Part shown: positions 46,554 through 56,953 of the stretch, in pieces
Layout: each line of letters opens with the position of its first letter
How positions within the stretch are numbered: position 1 is the first letter of the stretch
Assembly (NCBI GenBank): GCA_964036155.1
Contig: OZ038422.1
Span: 12,609,201-12,673,200 of the forward strand
From: Diploscapter coronatus
Lineage: Eukaryota > Nematoda > Chromadorea > Rhabditida > Rhabditidae
DNA length: 64,000 bases
Direction of reading: 5' to 3'
The notes under the pieces: model-generated
Told to the model about the DNA's origin: nothing
The model's database searches: none
Seen by the model: only the letters and a program-made list of their open reading frames with translations
Translations under genes and position numbers: made by a program

Positions 46554-47702
46554 ATGTCTTTGCTGAGTTCTTCAATTATTCTCCTTCTCATCTCAGTTTC
46601 CCTATGTTATTGTGGTTGCGACATAAAATGGCCGAACGGCACAGACAAGGCCCTGCACTGGTGGCAATGCGGCCCGAGCCCGATTACTGTGTACAACATT
46701 TCCATTCTCGATATGAATGGAAATCCGGAATACCCTATTTGTGAGAATATCAATAGAATAGAAATTTTCAAAGTTGCATCATCTGAAATAGTGTAGAAAA
46801 TAAAAAGATACCGTAAAATCTAAAATAGAAATCCATGGACTTCTATTATAGGGAGACTTATATTTTCGATTTTACGATATATAATTTTCTCTATATTTTT
46901 CCATTATTTTCTTTAAAAATAATTCGGAAAACCAGGAGATCAGGGATGGGCCGGAAGTTCCGATTCCGAAACCGGAACTTCCGGCGATTTTGGGCATCGG
47001 AACTTCCGATTTCGATACCGGTGTCTCGAAAAATTTGAGTTCCGATGCCGATATCGGTGTCTTGAAAATATTGGGTTCCGCTTCCGATACCGATACCGAT
47101 CTCTCGAAAAAATTCGATTTTGGTTCCGATACCGATTCCGAATTTTTTCAAAAGTCGATTCCGGCCCATCCCTGCAGGAGATGTTTACAGATCTAACGGC
47201 CCCAATCCAGGCCTGGGCAGACATTGATGATCCAAGTATCACTGTGACGAATCCAAATCTCAAGGCCAATGTGAACATCTGGAGTTGGAACGACAAGGAC
47301 TGCTCGTGGGCCTCTGTGCCTACGTTCGGGTTGTTGAAGAATCTGAATGGGTGCGATTACACCAAGTGCCCCATCAATCCTGGAAGACAGTGGATTTCGG
47401 GAGTCATTGACTTCTCCGAGTTTCAGGCAAGCTAGTTAATTTTTTTTTTTTTTTAAATCAAACGGTTTTTAAAAATGTCCATCAAAGATAGTATGAAATT
47501 TGTGCAAGCTAAGATTTCTCTATACTATTTAACAGAATATTTGTCTGCTTTTTGATTTTTTGAAGATAATAATTTTCAGCCGATAATAAATATAATGAAG
47601 GACAACATGCCTTATCAATTGGAGCTGAACTTGGTGGACGAGGTCTCGAAAGCGACTGTATGCGGATTTGCTCAAGCATGGGCGAGAACTAAGAATTCCT
47701 AA
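46554..47702 (+). CDS. Secreted ML-domain (NPC2/GM2A-like) lipid-binding protein
   Basis: This is a small secreted protein of the MD-2-related lipid-recognition fold. The signal peptide is MSLLSSSIILLLISVSLCYC. Mature sequence starts GCDIKWPNGTDKALHWWQC, then ITVYNISILDMNGNPEYPI, a typical ML-domain beta strand. After the intron the protein continues MFTDLTAPIQAWADIDDPS, NVNIWSWNDKDCSWASVPTF and NGCDYTKCPINPGRQWISG, the conserved Cys-rich region. The last exon adds MPYQLELNLVDEVSKATVCG and the stop at 47702. The first intron (donor TTTGTGAGAAT, about 46741) contains a hAT-type MITE at its 3' end. The frame across it only works simply if the acceptor is inside the MITE at 47154, adding FDSGPSLQ. 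See the mobile element entry and findings. Otherwise the gene looks intact. Closest known relatives are C. elegans heh-1-type and GM2-activator-like proteins. Confidence 0.78.
46941..47174. mobile_element. hAT-type MITE with perfect 8-base target duplication, at an intron/exon edge
   Basis: The left end is CAGGGATGGGCCGGAAGTTC. The right end, reverse complemented, is CAGGGATGGGCCGGAATCGA. The interior is built of repeated GATACCGAT/TTCCGAT words. The 8-base target duplication CAGGAGAT is exact on both sides (46933-46940 and 47175-47182). The near-identical ends and exact duplication point to a recent insertion. Its right end carries AATTTTTTCAAAAG, usable as a splice acceptor, followed by an open frame into the ML-domain exon. 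Confidence 0.88.
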
Positions 47703-48987
47703 ATTCTATGTAGTTTTGTAAAAGAACAAATAAACTATACTTTGCTCTGTAAATTGTCAGATTGGCATGCTTTCGTTTCTGTGTGTACATAAAAGCCTAT
47801 GCCGCCGCCGGTTCTTGCCTGGTTTTAAACATTTTACTCATACTTGTATTTCTTCTTCTTCTTCTGCATCTGTTTTTCTAATCTTTCACCAGAAATGCGC
47901 AAGGTAAAGACAGAAAATGCGAATAGCGTGAAAAGAGGAAAGGTTACCCAGCACAAAAATTCGCTGCATTCTGTCGAGAATTGTCAATCGAACAAGACAA
48001 TTTGTTTTGGCAGAAAGTCGATTTTCGCACAAATCTCATCACATTTAGATTATTTACGCATTTTCTCAAGTTTCCGATAAATTTCTTAAAGTTCTGTTCG
48101 AGTCTTTGCAATCGATCTCTTCTATCAAATTGTAGCGGCGCTTGACGCGCGATTTTCCCAAATGTCTTTATGAAATTATATGTGAAAAGCGGCTGAAAAA
48201 CGTGGGACGATTTCTGCATTTCAGCACATTTTAGCAATATCGAAATGCTATATTGTTTTTTGAAAGAAGTCGGGAAAACGGCCCTCTATTGAAAAGGTGA
48301 AAAAGAGCAGAAAAGAGAACACCGGAAATGTCTGAAAATTGCAGCCAATCTCAATATTTCCACGAACATTTTCAGGGACATTTTTACTTGATGAGAATTT
48401 TCTAGTTTTCGATGCAAAAACTGATATTTTGTGTTGCAGAAGGAAATCTTCTAATTAGTGATCGCATGATGTCGAGTCAGTGAATTTTCTCTTCCATGGA
48501 AAATATTCGCTATTCCTTCATTTCAATGAAAATTTCATAATTAAATCATCTCAGATAAATTGAGCCACTTTCAATAAATCCTAATTCAAGTCCTTGCGTA
48601 GTTGTGAGAGAGTTAGAATTTCTTAGCAGTGAGTTTATTGTTTCTCGAACCCAAATTGTATTCTCTTCCTTCATATTTAAGTCCAATTCATTTCATTTCA
48701 TACCGAATCAAAAGTTTAACTTTTCCATCAAAAGGTTAGCCTAAGAAATATATCCATGTCTGAAAAGATGATGCAAATGTACATGCTTTTCCTTTTATCA
48801 TCTTCATTATGAGCCTTTGTTCCGGAATTCGATTTTTCATATAGAGCAGTTCATTTTGTGTGCTCCTTTTTCCCTCTTCTATTTCGTATTTTTACCTAAC
48901 TTATAGTTATTCATTCTTTATGCAGCAAATCCCTCGTCATGGATTTTATTTAGGACCTTCATTTATTTCAAATTTCTATTGCAAGCA
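47703..48987. other. Intergenic, no gene seen
   Basis: About 1.3 kb lies between the ML-domain stop and the orphan gene start. AATAAA near 47728 is a likely poly(A) signal for the ML gene. Open frames here are short and lack motifs. Confidence 0.5.
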
Positions 48988-49980
48988 ATGATAGTCCGAA
49001 GCAGTTCTGATCCGATATTAATAAAGCCATCGATGAACGACTTTATGCTGGACTGGAATAACGTTATTGCCTATAGAAATCCATTGGACCCAGATGACGA
49101 CCCAAATTATGGAGTTCTAATCAAAATTAGTGATGTAAGAAATGTCTTATTCTTTAAAACAAAAATCAATACATTTTACAGTACGACAATTCCCCAGCGT
49201 CTAAAGCAGAGAGAATGTATTATCGATCGAAGTGCGAGAAGAAATTGCGTAGGGCAAAAAGCTTAATGATGGCTCAGAGTAAATTTGAAGAGGGACAATT
49301 GAAAGGTGCTGCGACGAAATATGTTTGGATTAATCTATAGTTTTCAGATCCTGCCTTCCTTCGGCAAACTTTACATCGAAGTAATTCCTCTGTGGACTTG
49401 CACGTTGGAAATCAGACGCCCCGGATGAGAAAGCGGGTTTCTTTCTCTTTCATCAACGAAAACATAATGATCGATGTCGAATTGACCAATTCCCCCAGAC
49501 GACATTGCAGCGACCCCAATCCGAATGTGGTGAGCGATTTTTCTCTAAAAAAAATAAAAAATCTTGCGGCTTGTAGCTTCGACCACAGAGACCGATTTTG
49601 CGGAAACGGTCCAGAGCCACGTCACTGCCTCTGAGCCACATGGACTTCGATTCTTTCGCTGCTTGGAGAAGAGGCAGCAGATTGAGTGATGATGTTGTGG
49701 AATATTTGACTGCTAGCGAATTGAAGGAAGTTCAGAAGTAAGTTATATTTTCAATGTGATTACTGTAGTTCTATTAATTCATTGATTGATTTTCAGAAGA
49801 CATGCGAAAAAGATGAAACTATTGAAGAAGGAAGAGAAAGAAGCAGCCAGACAATTGAAACAAAGAGACTGGAATTTGTGCTCCGCAATCAAAAATGCAT
49901 TTTTAGTGTGTTTTTCCTCTAAAAGATGTATGAAGACTTCACCAGAAAATTCAAATGAGATCAACCAGAATCAGGAATAG
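48988..49980 (+). CDS. Orphan basic protein with an RVxF-like motif
   Basis: I do not recognise this gene. Five exons join in phase. The first starts MIVRSSSDPILIKPSMNDFM and contains NPLDPDDDPNYGV. The second is charged and helical, AERMYYRSKCEKKLRRAKSL. The third holds TPRMRKRVSFSFINENIMID; KRVSF fits the [RK]-x-V-x-F protein phosphatase 1 docking pattern. The fourth has RKRSRATSLPLSHMDFDSF, with basophilic kinase-like RATS. The last is a likely helix KRHAKKMKLLKKEEKEAARQ, and the protein ends NSNEINQNQE at 49980. No membrane segment or signal peptide is seen, so it is probably cytosolic or nuclear. The clean splice chain and even codon use make it a credible gene. The RVxF reading is a short-motif inference only. 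It is convergent with the dehydrogenase gene, 116 bases apart. Confidence 0.65.
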
Positions 49981-50096
49981 CTTTGTATGTTATTTGCTCA
50001 TCTCATGACTCAATTCTTGCATACGGGTTTCTGTCAGTGCAATTATTTATTGAGATTTACGAAGCAGAAATGAATGTTTAACAACAACATTGTTTT

Positions 50097-52105
50097 TTAT
50101 TTGAGCTGAGGGAAAGCGGTTTGAGGCTTTTCATCGACGTATTTGGACGAGTTCCAGTACTGAGTGATGGTTTTCCACTGGGTGAAGAATTGCACGCCAG
50201 CCTTTCCATAGAAATTAAGATCTCCGTGGAACGAGGCCTTGCTGCCTGTGAACGAGAACATCGGCAGGGGAACGGGGATGGGCACGTTGATTCCGATCTG
50301 ACCACACTCGGTCTCGTTAGTGAATCTAGAATTGTTTTCGTAAATTTAAAGAATCTAGTATTTTTCCTAGACTTACTTTCTCGCAATAGCTCCATTCGTA
50401 GTGAAAATCGCCGTTCCGTTGCCATACTTGTTCGAATTAATTATCTGAGAGGCTTCATTGATGTCTTTAGCGAACATCACACACAGAACCGGGCCGAAAA
50501 TTTCCTCCTGAAATTTTTAAAATCTCATTTTTTCGAAGTTGAAAAATAACCTTGTAACAGGTCATGTGTGGTTTAACATCTGCTAAAACAGTAGCTCCAA
50601 CAAAATTGCCGTTCTCGAATCCGGGCACAGTGATTTTCGATCCATCTAGAGGGACTTCTGCTCCTTCCTTCTTCGCAGATTCAATCAGAGAAATGACTCT
50701 TTGTTTGGCCTGTTTCGAGATCAACGGTCCGATATCCGTTTCTGGCTTCCATCCTATCATTTTTTTTTTCAGAAATCTTTAGACAATTCTAGTTTCTATA
50801 CCAGCGTTAACATGGAGTCCTTTAGCCTTTTCCACGATGTCTTTGAGCCAGGCTCTAGCTTCTCCAACCAGAATAATCGTGGTCAGAGCCATGCATCTTT
50901 GTCCTGCCGCCCCAAAACCGGCTGCGACAATCTGAAGTGACGCAGATCAGTTCTCATTCTGTCGAATTTCGCAATATTCTACCTGATTGATAGTTTGCTC
51001 CTTATTGGCATCGGGCATAACTACTCCATGGTTCTTCGCGCCCATATTGGACTGCACTCTCTTTCCATGCTTAGCTCCCCTTTCATAGATGTGCTTTCCC
51101 GCAGTGTCCGCTCCAACAAAAGAGATCGCTTTGATGTGAGGATTGTCACAGAAGAAGTTGACTGTGTCGTGCTGACCATGGACAATGTTGAACGCTCCAT
51201 CGGGGATACCTAAAAATAACAATTTACGAAGATCAGCTTTTCTAAGAAGAAATAAATTAAGCAACGAGACGAGGTAAAATAATATGAGAAAAGTTATCGT
51301 ACTCATGCGGGTAAGATTTTCGAGACAAAAAAGATTACCCGCTTCTTTGGCCAATTGCGCCAACATGATTGAAGCTCCCGGATCCTGTTCGGAAGGTTTG
51401 ATGATGATCGAATTTCCACATGCAATGGCCAAAGGGAAAATCCACAGAGGAATCATGGCAGGGAAATTGAAGGCACAGACTCCGGCAGTCACTCCAATCG
51501 GGACTCGATAGGATAGGGTATCCATATCTCGGGATACATTGCCCAGAGTCTCGCCTTGCATGAGAGAAGGCACTGAACAGGCGTGCTCTACCACCTAATA
51601 GGACCATTTGATTCTTTTCAGGCATGTGTTTCGAATACCTGAAGACCACGGCTAACGTCTCCTTCTGCATCAGGCAGCGTTTTGCCCTGCTCCTGGGTAA
51701 TATTCGCAGCGAGCTTCTTTAGATCTCTCTTGATTAGGTGTTGCAGGTTGAACATCCATTGTTGTCTTGTCAAGGGAGATCTTTAATAAAAAAAGGATCT
51801 TCGTGAAAATTTCAAATTCTTACGTCTTTTTCAACTCATTGAAGGCCCTGAGCGATGATTGAAGCGCAGCTTCGAGTTCGGATGGAGTAGTTTTGGGGAC
51901 TTTTCCGATGACTTCATTAGTGGCCGGATTAGTCAGATCAATCCATTCCGAGGCTTTCGACTCAATGGGCTTCCCATCGATCCACAATTTTACGGATTCA
52001 GCACAGGCAATTCTACTGCTTGAGACTGATCTCAGCTAAAACTTTTCTATTTTTAAAGTTTTGTAAATTTTCTCCTACCTGATGCCTAGCGAGTCTAGAA
52101 AGCAT
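50097..52105 (-). CDS. alh-8: Methylmalonate-semialdehyde dehydrogenase, mitochondrial
   Basis: This CoA-acylating aldehyde dehydrogenase (ALDH6A1; alh-8 in C. elegans) converts methylmalonate or malonate semialdehyde to propionyl- or acetyl-CoA in valine and thymine breakdown. The ATG at 52105 gives [20 protein letters not shown], a mitochondrial presequence across the first intron. Then come [38 protein letters not shown] and [20 protein letters not shown]. The NAD-binding region has [20 protein letters not shown] and [12 protein letters not shown]. The catalytic Cys lies in [16 protein letters not shown] (about 50885-50930). [19 protein letters not shown] follows, and the end [20 protein letters not shown] is diagnostic for this subfamily. 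It stops at 50097. All motifs are intact and the length is normal. It is divergent from the golgin gene, about 685 bases apart. Confidence 0.95.
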
Positions 52106-52790
52106 TATGGAGTTTTAGGAGACCACAAGTTTGATCCTAAAATTTAGGGAATTTGAGATAGACTTGCAACAAGGAATATAGTGAAAGAAAAGTGAGGATT
52201 AAAAGAACAGCTGCTTGCAGAAACAGAAACAATCAGCAGACATTGCGATAAAATGAAGATATAGAGGCCAAAAGACCAATTGTGTCTCGCCTTTACACTC
52301 GAACTCAACAACCTTTGCCCCTTTCCATCAAACATTCATTGATATTTCAACTTTTTGGAAACTTCGAATGATAAAGCATAGAAAACTAACTTATATGAAG
52401 TGTAGAACTTGTTTTTGATTCTAAACTCCAATCCAGGAAGGTCGATTTGCCGTACAATATTTTCCCCCCGAATTTTTACGCTAGTTCTGAGATTTTCATT
52501 TCATTTTGAAGCGATCTCAAAAATCACGTTGATCCAGGAGAAGCGGAAAATGTCCAAATTCTCAATCATTGCCTTTCGCGTTGCACCTCTAGCCTTTTCC
52601 CCTGCTCTCTCGCTCTCTCGGAGAAATAGTGCGCAAAATGGGGAGGGAGCGCGTATAAACACAGGGCGAATGCGAATTACGTTGCTTATTCGTGGCATGC
52701 ATGAAAAATGATTTTTTTGTTTTATCTTGTTTCTCTTCGAGTATTTTCACAATTTTTGTGGATTATTGTAATTTCAGCGTACTGTCGAGT
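52106..52790. other. Divergent intergenic region, no gene seen
   Basis: About 685 bases lie between the dehydrogenase and golgin starts. A GCTCTCTCGCTCTCTCGGAG tract lies near 52600, and TTTCAG at about 52772-52777 precedes the golgin ATG by 13 bases and may be a trans-splice acceptor. Confidence 0.5.
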
Positions 52791-55700
52791 ATGACGGACT
52801 CTAGTGCGGGGAGTAGTCAAGGAACGAATGCCGGCGAGGGCCAGAAAACGCAGCAAAAATCCAAGGTTTTGAACTTTCATTTCTATTTTGTTTAGTCTTG
52901 AAGAAAAAATAGCATAGTTTTCTGAGTTCAGTTGGATACGTTGCCTCGCGAGGACTTGATTCGCCTTCTGAAGAAGCAGGTCGAGCAGGTCAAAGAAATC
53001 AAACAGGAAAATGCTGCGCTCAAAGACAAAATTGTTAGTTTTTCTTTCGCTTGTATTTTTTCTTAATTTTCAAATTTCAGACTTCTTTCGACGTCGAAAA
53101 AGGCTCGATGACTTCAGAAATGGAGGACCTGCAACAGAAAAATCGACAATTGTCTAGAAAAGTCGAGGAACTTGAAGAGAAGCAGAATTTCTTCAATCAG
53201 GTTCGAATTTGCTTTCTTCCTTCTTTTGATTTTATTCAACTTTCAGGTTTCGACGAGTGAGGAATTGATGGAGAAGGCAACTGCAGCGGAGCTGATTCTA
53301 AAGGCGAAATGCGAGGACTTGGAATTCGAAATTAACGAGTTGAAACTCAAAATGGAGGCTCAGAAACAACAGGTCGGAATATTTTAACGAGGTCACTGTA
53401 GTAATCACCCATTTTTCTTTTCGACTTGCTGCTATTTTCGGAAAAACATGATGAAAACTACAGAATGCTGAGGTAGTATGTGGGCGAATTTCTAGAAGAG
53501 CTGGATTGCTTTCTAGTCATTTTTTGATTTTTAATTTTCCAGGCCTGTCGCGATCAGGACGAGATTCTTGCTTTGAAGACGCTACGGGATGAGCTAAGAT
53601 CTCAACTGGACGACGCAAGAAACGAGACTTCTGCTTTGCGAGAGAACAGGACGGCAGTGGACGTCTATTCCTTGGAATTGAAGGACTATGAAATCAAAGT
53701 CCTCATTTTCTTATGATTTTTATTTTTTCTTTATTTGCAGGTTGATCAACTCGGTGTAGAGCTCAAAGAATCACAGGCGGCTTTGAACACGGCAAAATCT
53801 GAGGTGCAGAGTTTGGAATTGAAATTGGAAGAGACGAAAAGGAGCGAGGAAACAGCACAGGTAGTTATTATTATTTTTATCTTCTGGAAGTTTTTAAAAT
53901 ATTGAATTTTTTTAGAGAGAATGCCACGATTTGCGCATGAAGATGGACGACATTCACCGAGAACTTTGCGGTAATTCTGCTATTTTCTGACATTTTTGAC
54001 AGGATAGTTGCAGAGGAGAAGATAAAATGCGGCGAGCTGTCGTCCTCTGTGAACGAATTGAAGACGAAACTCAACTCGCTAACTGAGGAACGGGGCAGCG
54101 AAAGAATGGGGTTGGGCAGGGAATTAGCACAGAGCCAACAGAGAATGATCACGTAAGTCATTTTAATGATTGGAACAAAAATTTACTGTAGAAAGGTTCA
54201 ACTATCAGATCTAAGGAAAAATCGAATCAGAATAATGAAAACCCTGAGTAGAACCCACTACTATATCCTGGAAGAAAGAATTTTACCTTTTGTTGAAAGA
54301 TTTAGAAGTTTTGTTTAGCAGAAAATTTGTGTTCGATAGAAATTGTACTTGCTGTTGAACAGATTTGATGATTTTGTTCAACAGAACTGACTCAATTCTC
54401 TCCTAGTTATGAAAGTTACTAATTACAGTATTCATTTTATGACTTTTTTACAGATTAGAAGAAGCGATTGAAGCGCTGAGAGATGAAAACCAAAGACTTC
54501 GCTCTGATAGGGACGCTGCAGATGCAAGGGCCAATGATATTGTCAAGGACTATGAGGCTTTCAAGGTATTTTTTTTTTCAGAACTTTCATTTCTTTATTT
54601 GTTAAAAGTTTTTCTTTACTTTAGTTCTAATTTTCAGTCTCGAGCTCGATTTGTTCTGGAACAAAAGGCCAAGAGTGATGTGGAGGAAACTGCGAATAAG
54701 GAGGAATTGGAGAAGCTACAAAATGATTTGGAAGAGGCCAACAAACTCGTGCAGAGCCTTAGGTTTTTGTTTTAGTTTCATTTTTTGAAATATTGATTTT
54801 TTGCAGATTTGACCAGACCACTTATCAGGAGGAATTGAAAAGGTTGCGAGAACAGAGTGTGCAGCTCGAAAAGGAAGCCAGGACGAATAGAAGAGACGCG
54901 GATGAAGCGCAGATTGCCATGGCTAAATCGTAAGAACTTGAGATTTTTTGAAACATTTATTTTTTCAGAATTTATAGCTTTTCGAAACTTTGATTGTTTT
55001 TTTCAGAATGGACGAAGTTCGTAATTTCCGTGCTGCAATGGAGAAGAGCTCTGAAGAATGTGCGCACGCCAAAAACTCCAAGAATTCACTGGAAAATGAG
55101 CTCATTGAGCTGAAAATCATCAGAGATAAGGTTTTTCTCAAATGTCTAAAAGTACGTTTTTTTTTTTTCTTTTTTTAGTTGGAAAAATCGTTGGCTTCTG
55201 ATCGACTGAGATTCGATACGGAATTGACTGAATTGAAGACGCAGTTGGGCGATGAAAAGAGGAGAAGAGAAGAGGCTATCAGGTTAATTTTAGAAATTTT
55301 TTAAAATGAAATTGATCAAATTTATAAAATATCCGAATTTTATGACGTGCTTGATTTTTTCAGACAGCTGGACGATGCAAAGAAGGAAAGAGCCTCTCGT
55401 CCCGCCCCAATTGCTGCCGTTTACCCGCAATTCACGTGAGTTTTGATAAATTGACCAAATTAATTTATTAGAGATAAGAACTTTAGAAAAGATCAATTGA
55501 AGGAAGTTGATCAGAATCAGAATAAGACAAGTTCAAAGCAAAGAGTATCTATTAGGTATTATCACAGAAGAGTTTTGACAAGCCTATGTATCACGATTGT
55601 GTTTTGCGGTATTGTTCTAGTCAAATGAAGTGAAATCGTTTTGTATGTTGAAAAAATAAGAAGAAAAGGCGAGAGAGGCAGGGGAAATTGCGTGCCGCTC

Positions 55701-56953
55701 TTTCTATTGTCTCACTCTGACTCTCTTTCCCTCTGCTCTAGCCTCTCTCTTTGCGCATAGTTCATACGCGCAGTTTTTCGCAAGGCGCTCTTTAACACAC
55801 GAGATTTTACTTCATTTGACCAGAACAATATTTAGTTTTTCTTTGGAGGGTTTGAGTTTTTGGGTTACATTTTCTGTGGCTGTTTTCATTCAATTTTTTC
55901 AGGGACCGTGAGCCAGTCCATTTGCACCACACCCAGAGCAGAGACAGCCCGAACAGTCCAACGGAGACGCAGCAGCCGAGGGCCGGCTCGCAAATGTCAT
56001 CGGGCAAACTCAGCCAGGAGATTACGATCGGTGAGAGTGCGGGTGGAGAGGTGAGTTTGATTTTTTTTTGAAAATTCAAAATTACTTTTTTAGCCTGATA
56101 GAACTCTCGAAGATGTATTGTTTGGAGGTGAAATTTCTGACGAAAGGATCCTGGGACTCGACGCGCTTTCTCCCGATTCACAGACGGTCGGAGGCAGTGT
56201 GGATGGACTGATGAAGGAGATCGACAGAATGAGGAAACAAAATGAACATCTCAGGGAGTTGCTGTCCGAGAGTGAGGCCTCTGTAGGAAGATTAAATGAT
56301 CAGGTAGAACACTTTTAGAAAATCTTGGATTTTTTAAAAATTTTATAAGTTTTTTTTGTCCTTTCAGAATACCCTGTTGAAAGAAGAAATCCGTCGTTCT
56401 CAGAGGAACGAAGAGCGTGAAAAGCACCTCGCAAACACGGAGTATCTCAAGAATGTCATTGTTAAGGTAGTTTATTTGAAATAATTCAAATACTAATTAG
56501 TTTTTATTAAGTTCCTGACCCCGGAAAGGGTCAAGGGCGAGAAGAAACAACTTCTGCCGATTTTGGACCAAATGCTCCGACTTTCCCCACCCGAACTTGA
56601 CTTGCTGAAGAAAACTGCTGAACAAGAAGGCAAGCAAGCTTTTATTTTCTTGAGATTGTTTCTGATATCACCATTTTTTCGAGAAAAAGACGTATTGTTT
56701 GAACGAACCGAGAGAATGATCAATAGGCTTTTGGTTGAAACGAAAACGAAAAAGTTTGTTTACTTTTCAACCGCAAGGCGCTTCGCATATTTTACCTGCG
56801 CGAATTTGAAATGAGGAATGGGAAAAGGTCGAGTTCAGAGATAAGACGATTCATATGAAGAATTACTGAATTTCAGAGTTGGAGTCGGAAAAATCGGAGA
56901 ATCAGGCTGCTGGAGGAAGCTGGGGATGGAATCTCAGATGGGGCGGATTGTAG
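52791..56953 (+). CDS. GCC2: GRIP-domain golgin, GCC2/GCC185-like
   Basis: This is a long coiled-coil tether of the trans-Golgi network. The N-terminus, after a Ser/Gly-rich start, contains KLDTLPREDLIRLLKKQVEQ, closely resembling the GCC2 N-terminal motif. About fifteen short exons then encode nearly continuous heptad-rich coiled coil, for example MEDLQQKNRQLSRKVEELEE. A non-coiled Ser/Pro/Gln-rich hinge (about 55905-56190) follows, then DGLMKEIDRMRKQNEHLREL. The GRIP domain has EYLKNVIVKFLT with the Arl1-contacting Tyr, VKGEKKQLLPILDQMLRLSP and ELDLLKKTAEQE (about 56440-56629). The last intron starts GCAAGC after GAAG (a GC-AG intron). The final exon gives a Trp/Gly-rich tail, GGSWGWNLRWGG, stopping at 56953. 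An alternative terminal exon lies inside the hinge intron. The GRIP assignment is firm; the GCC2 subfamily is likely. Confidence 0.87.
55487..55628 (+). CDS. Candidate alternative terminal exon of the golgin, encoding a hydrophobic tail
   Basis: Inside the intron at about 55437-55902, the acceptor AACTTTAG ends at 55486. Joining from the same donor (phase 2, after CCGCAATTCAC) gives a 47-codon frame that starts TKDQLKEVDQNQNKTSSKQR. It then has basic RYYHRR and a hydrophobic end VLTSLCITIVFCGIVLVK with the stop TGA at 55626-55628. This is the layout of a tail-anchored membrane protein, as in the golgins giantin, golgin-84 and CASP. It would replace the hinge and GRIP domain. It is seen in sequence but unsupported by transcripts. 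Confidence 0.5.
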
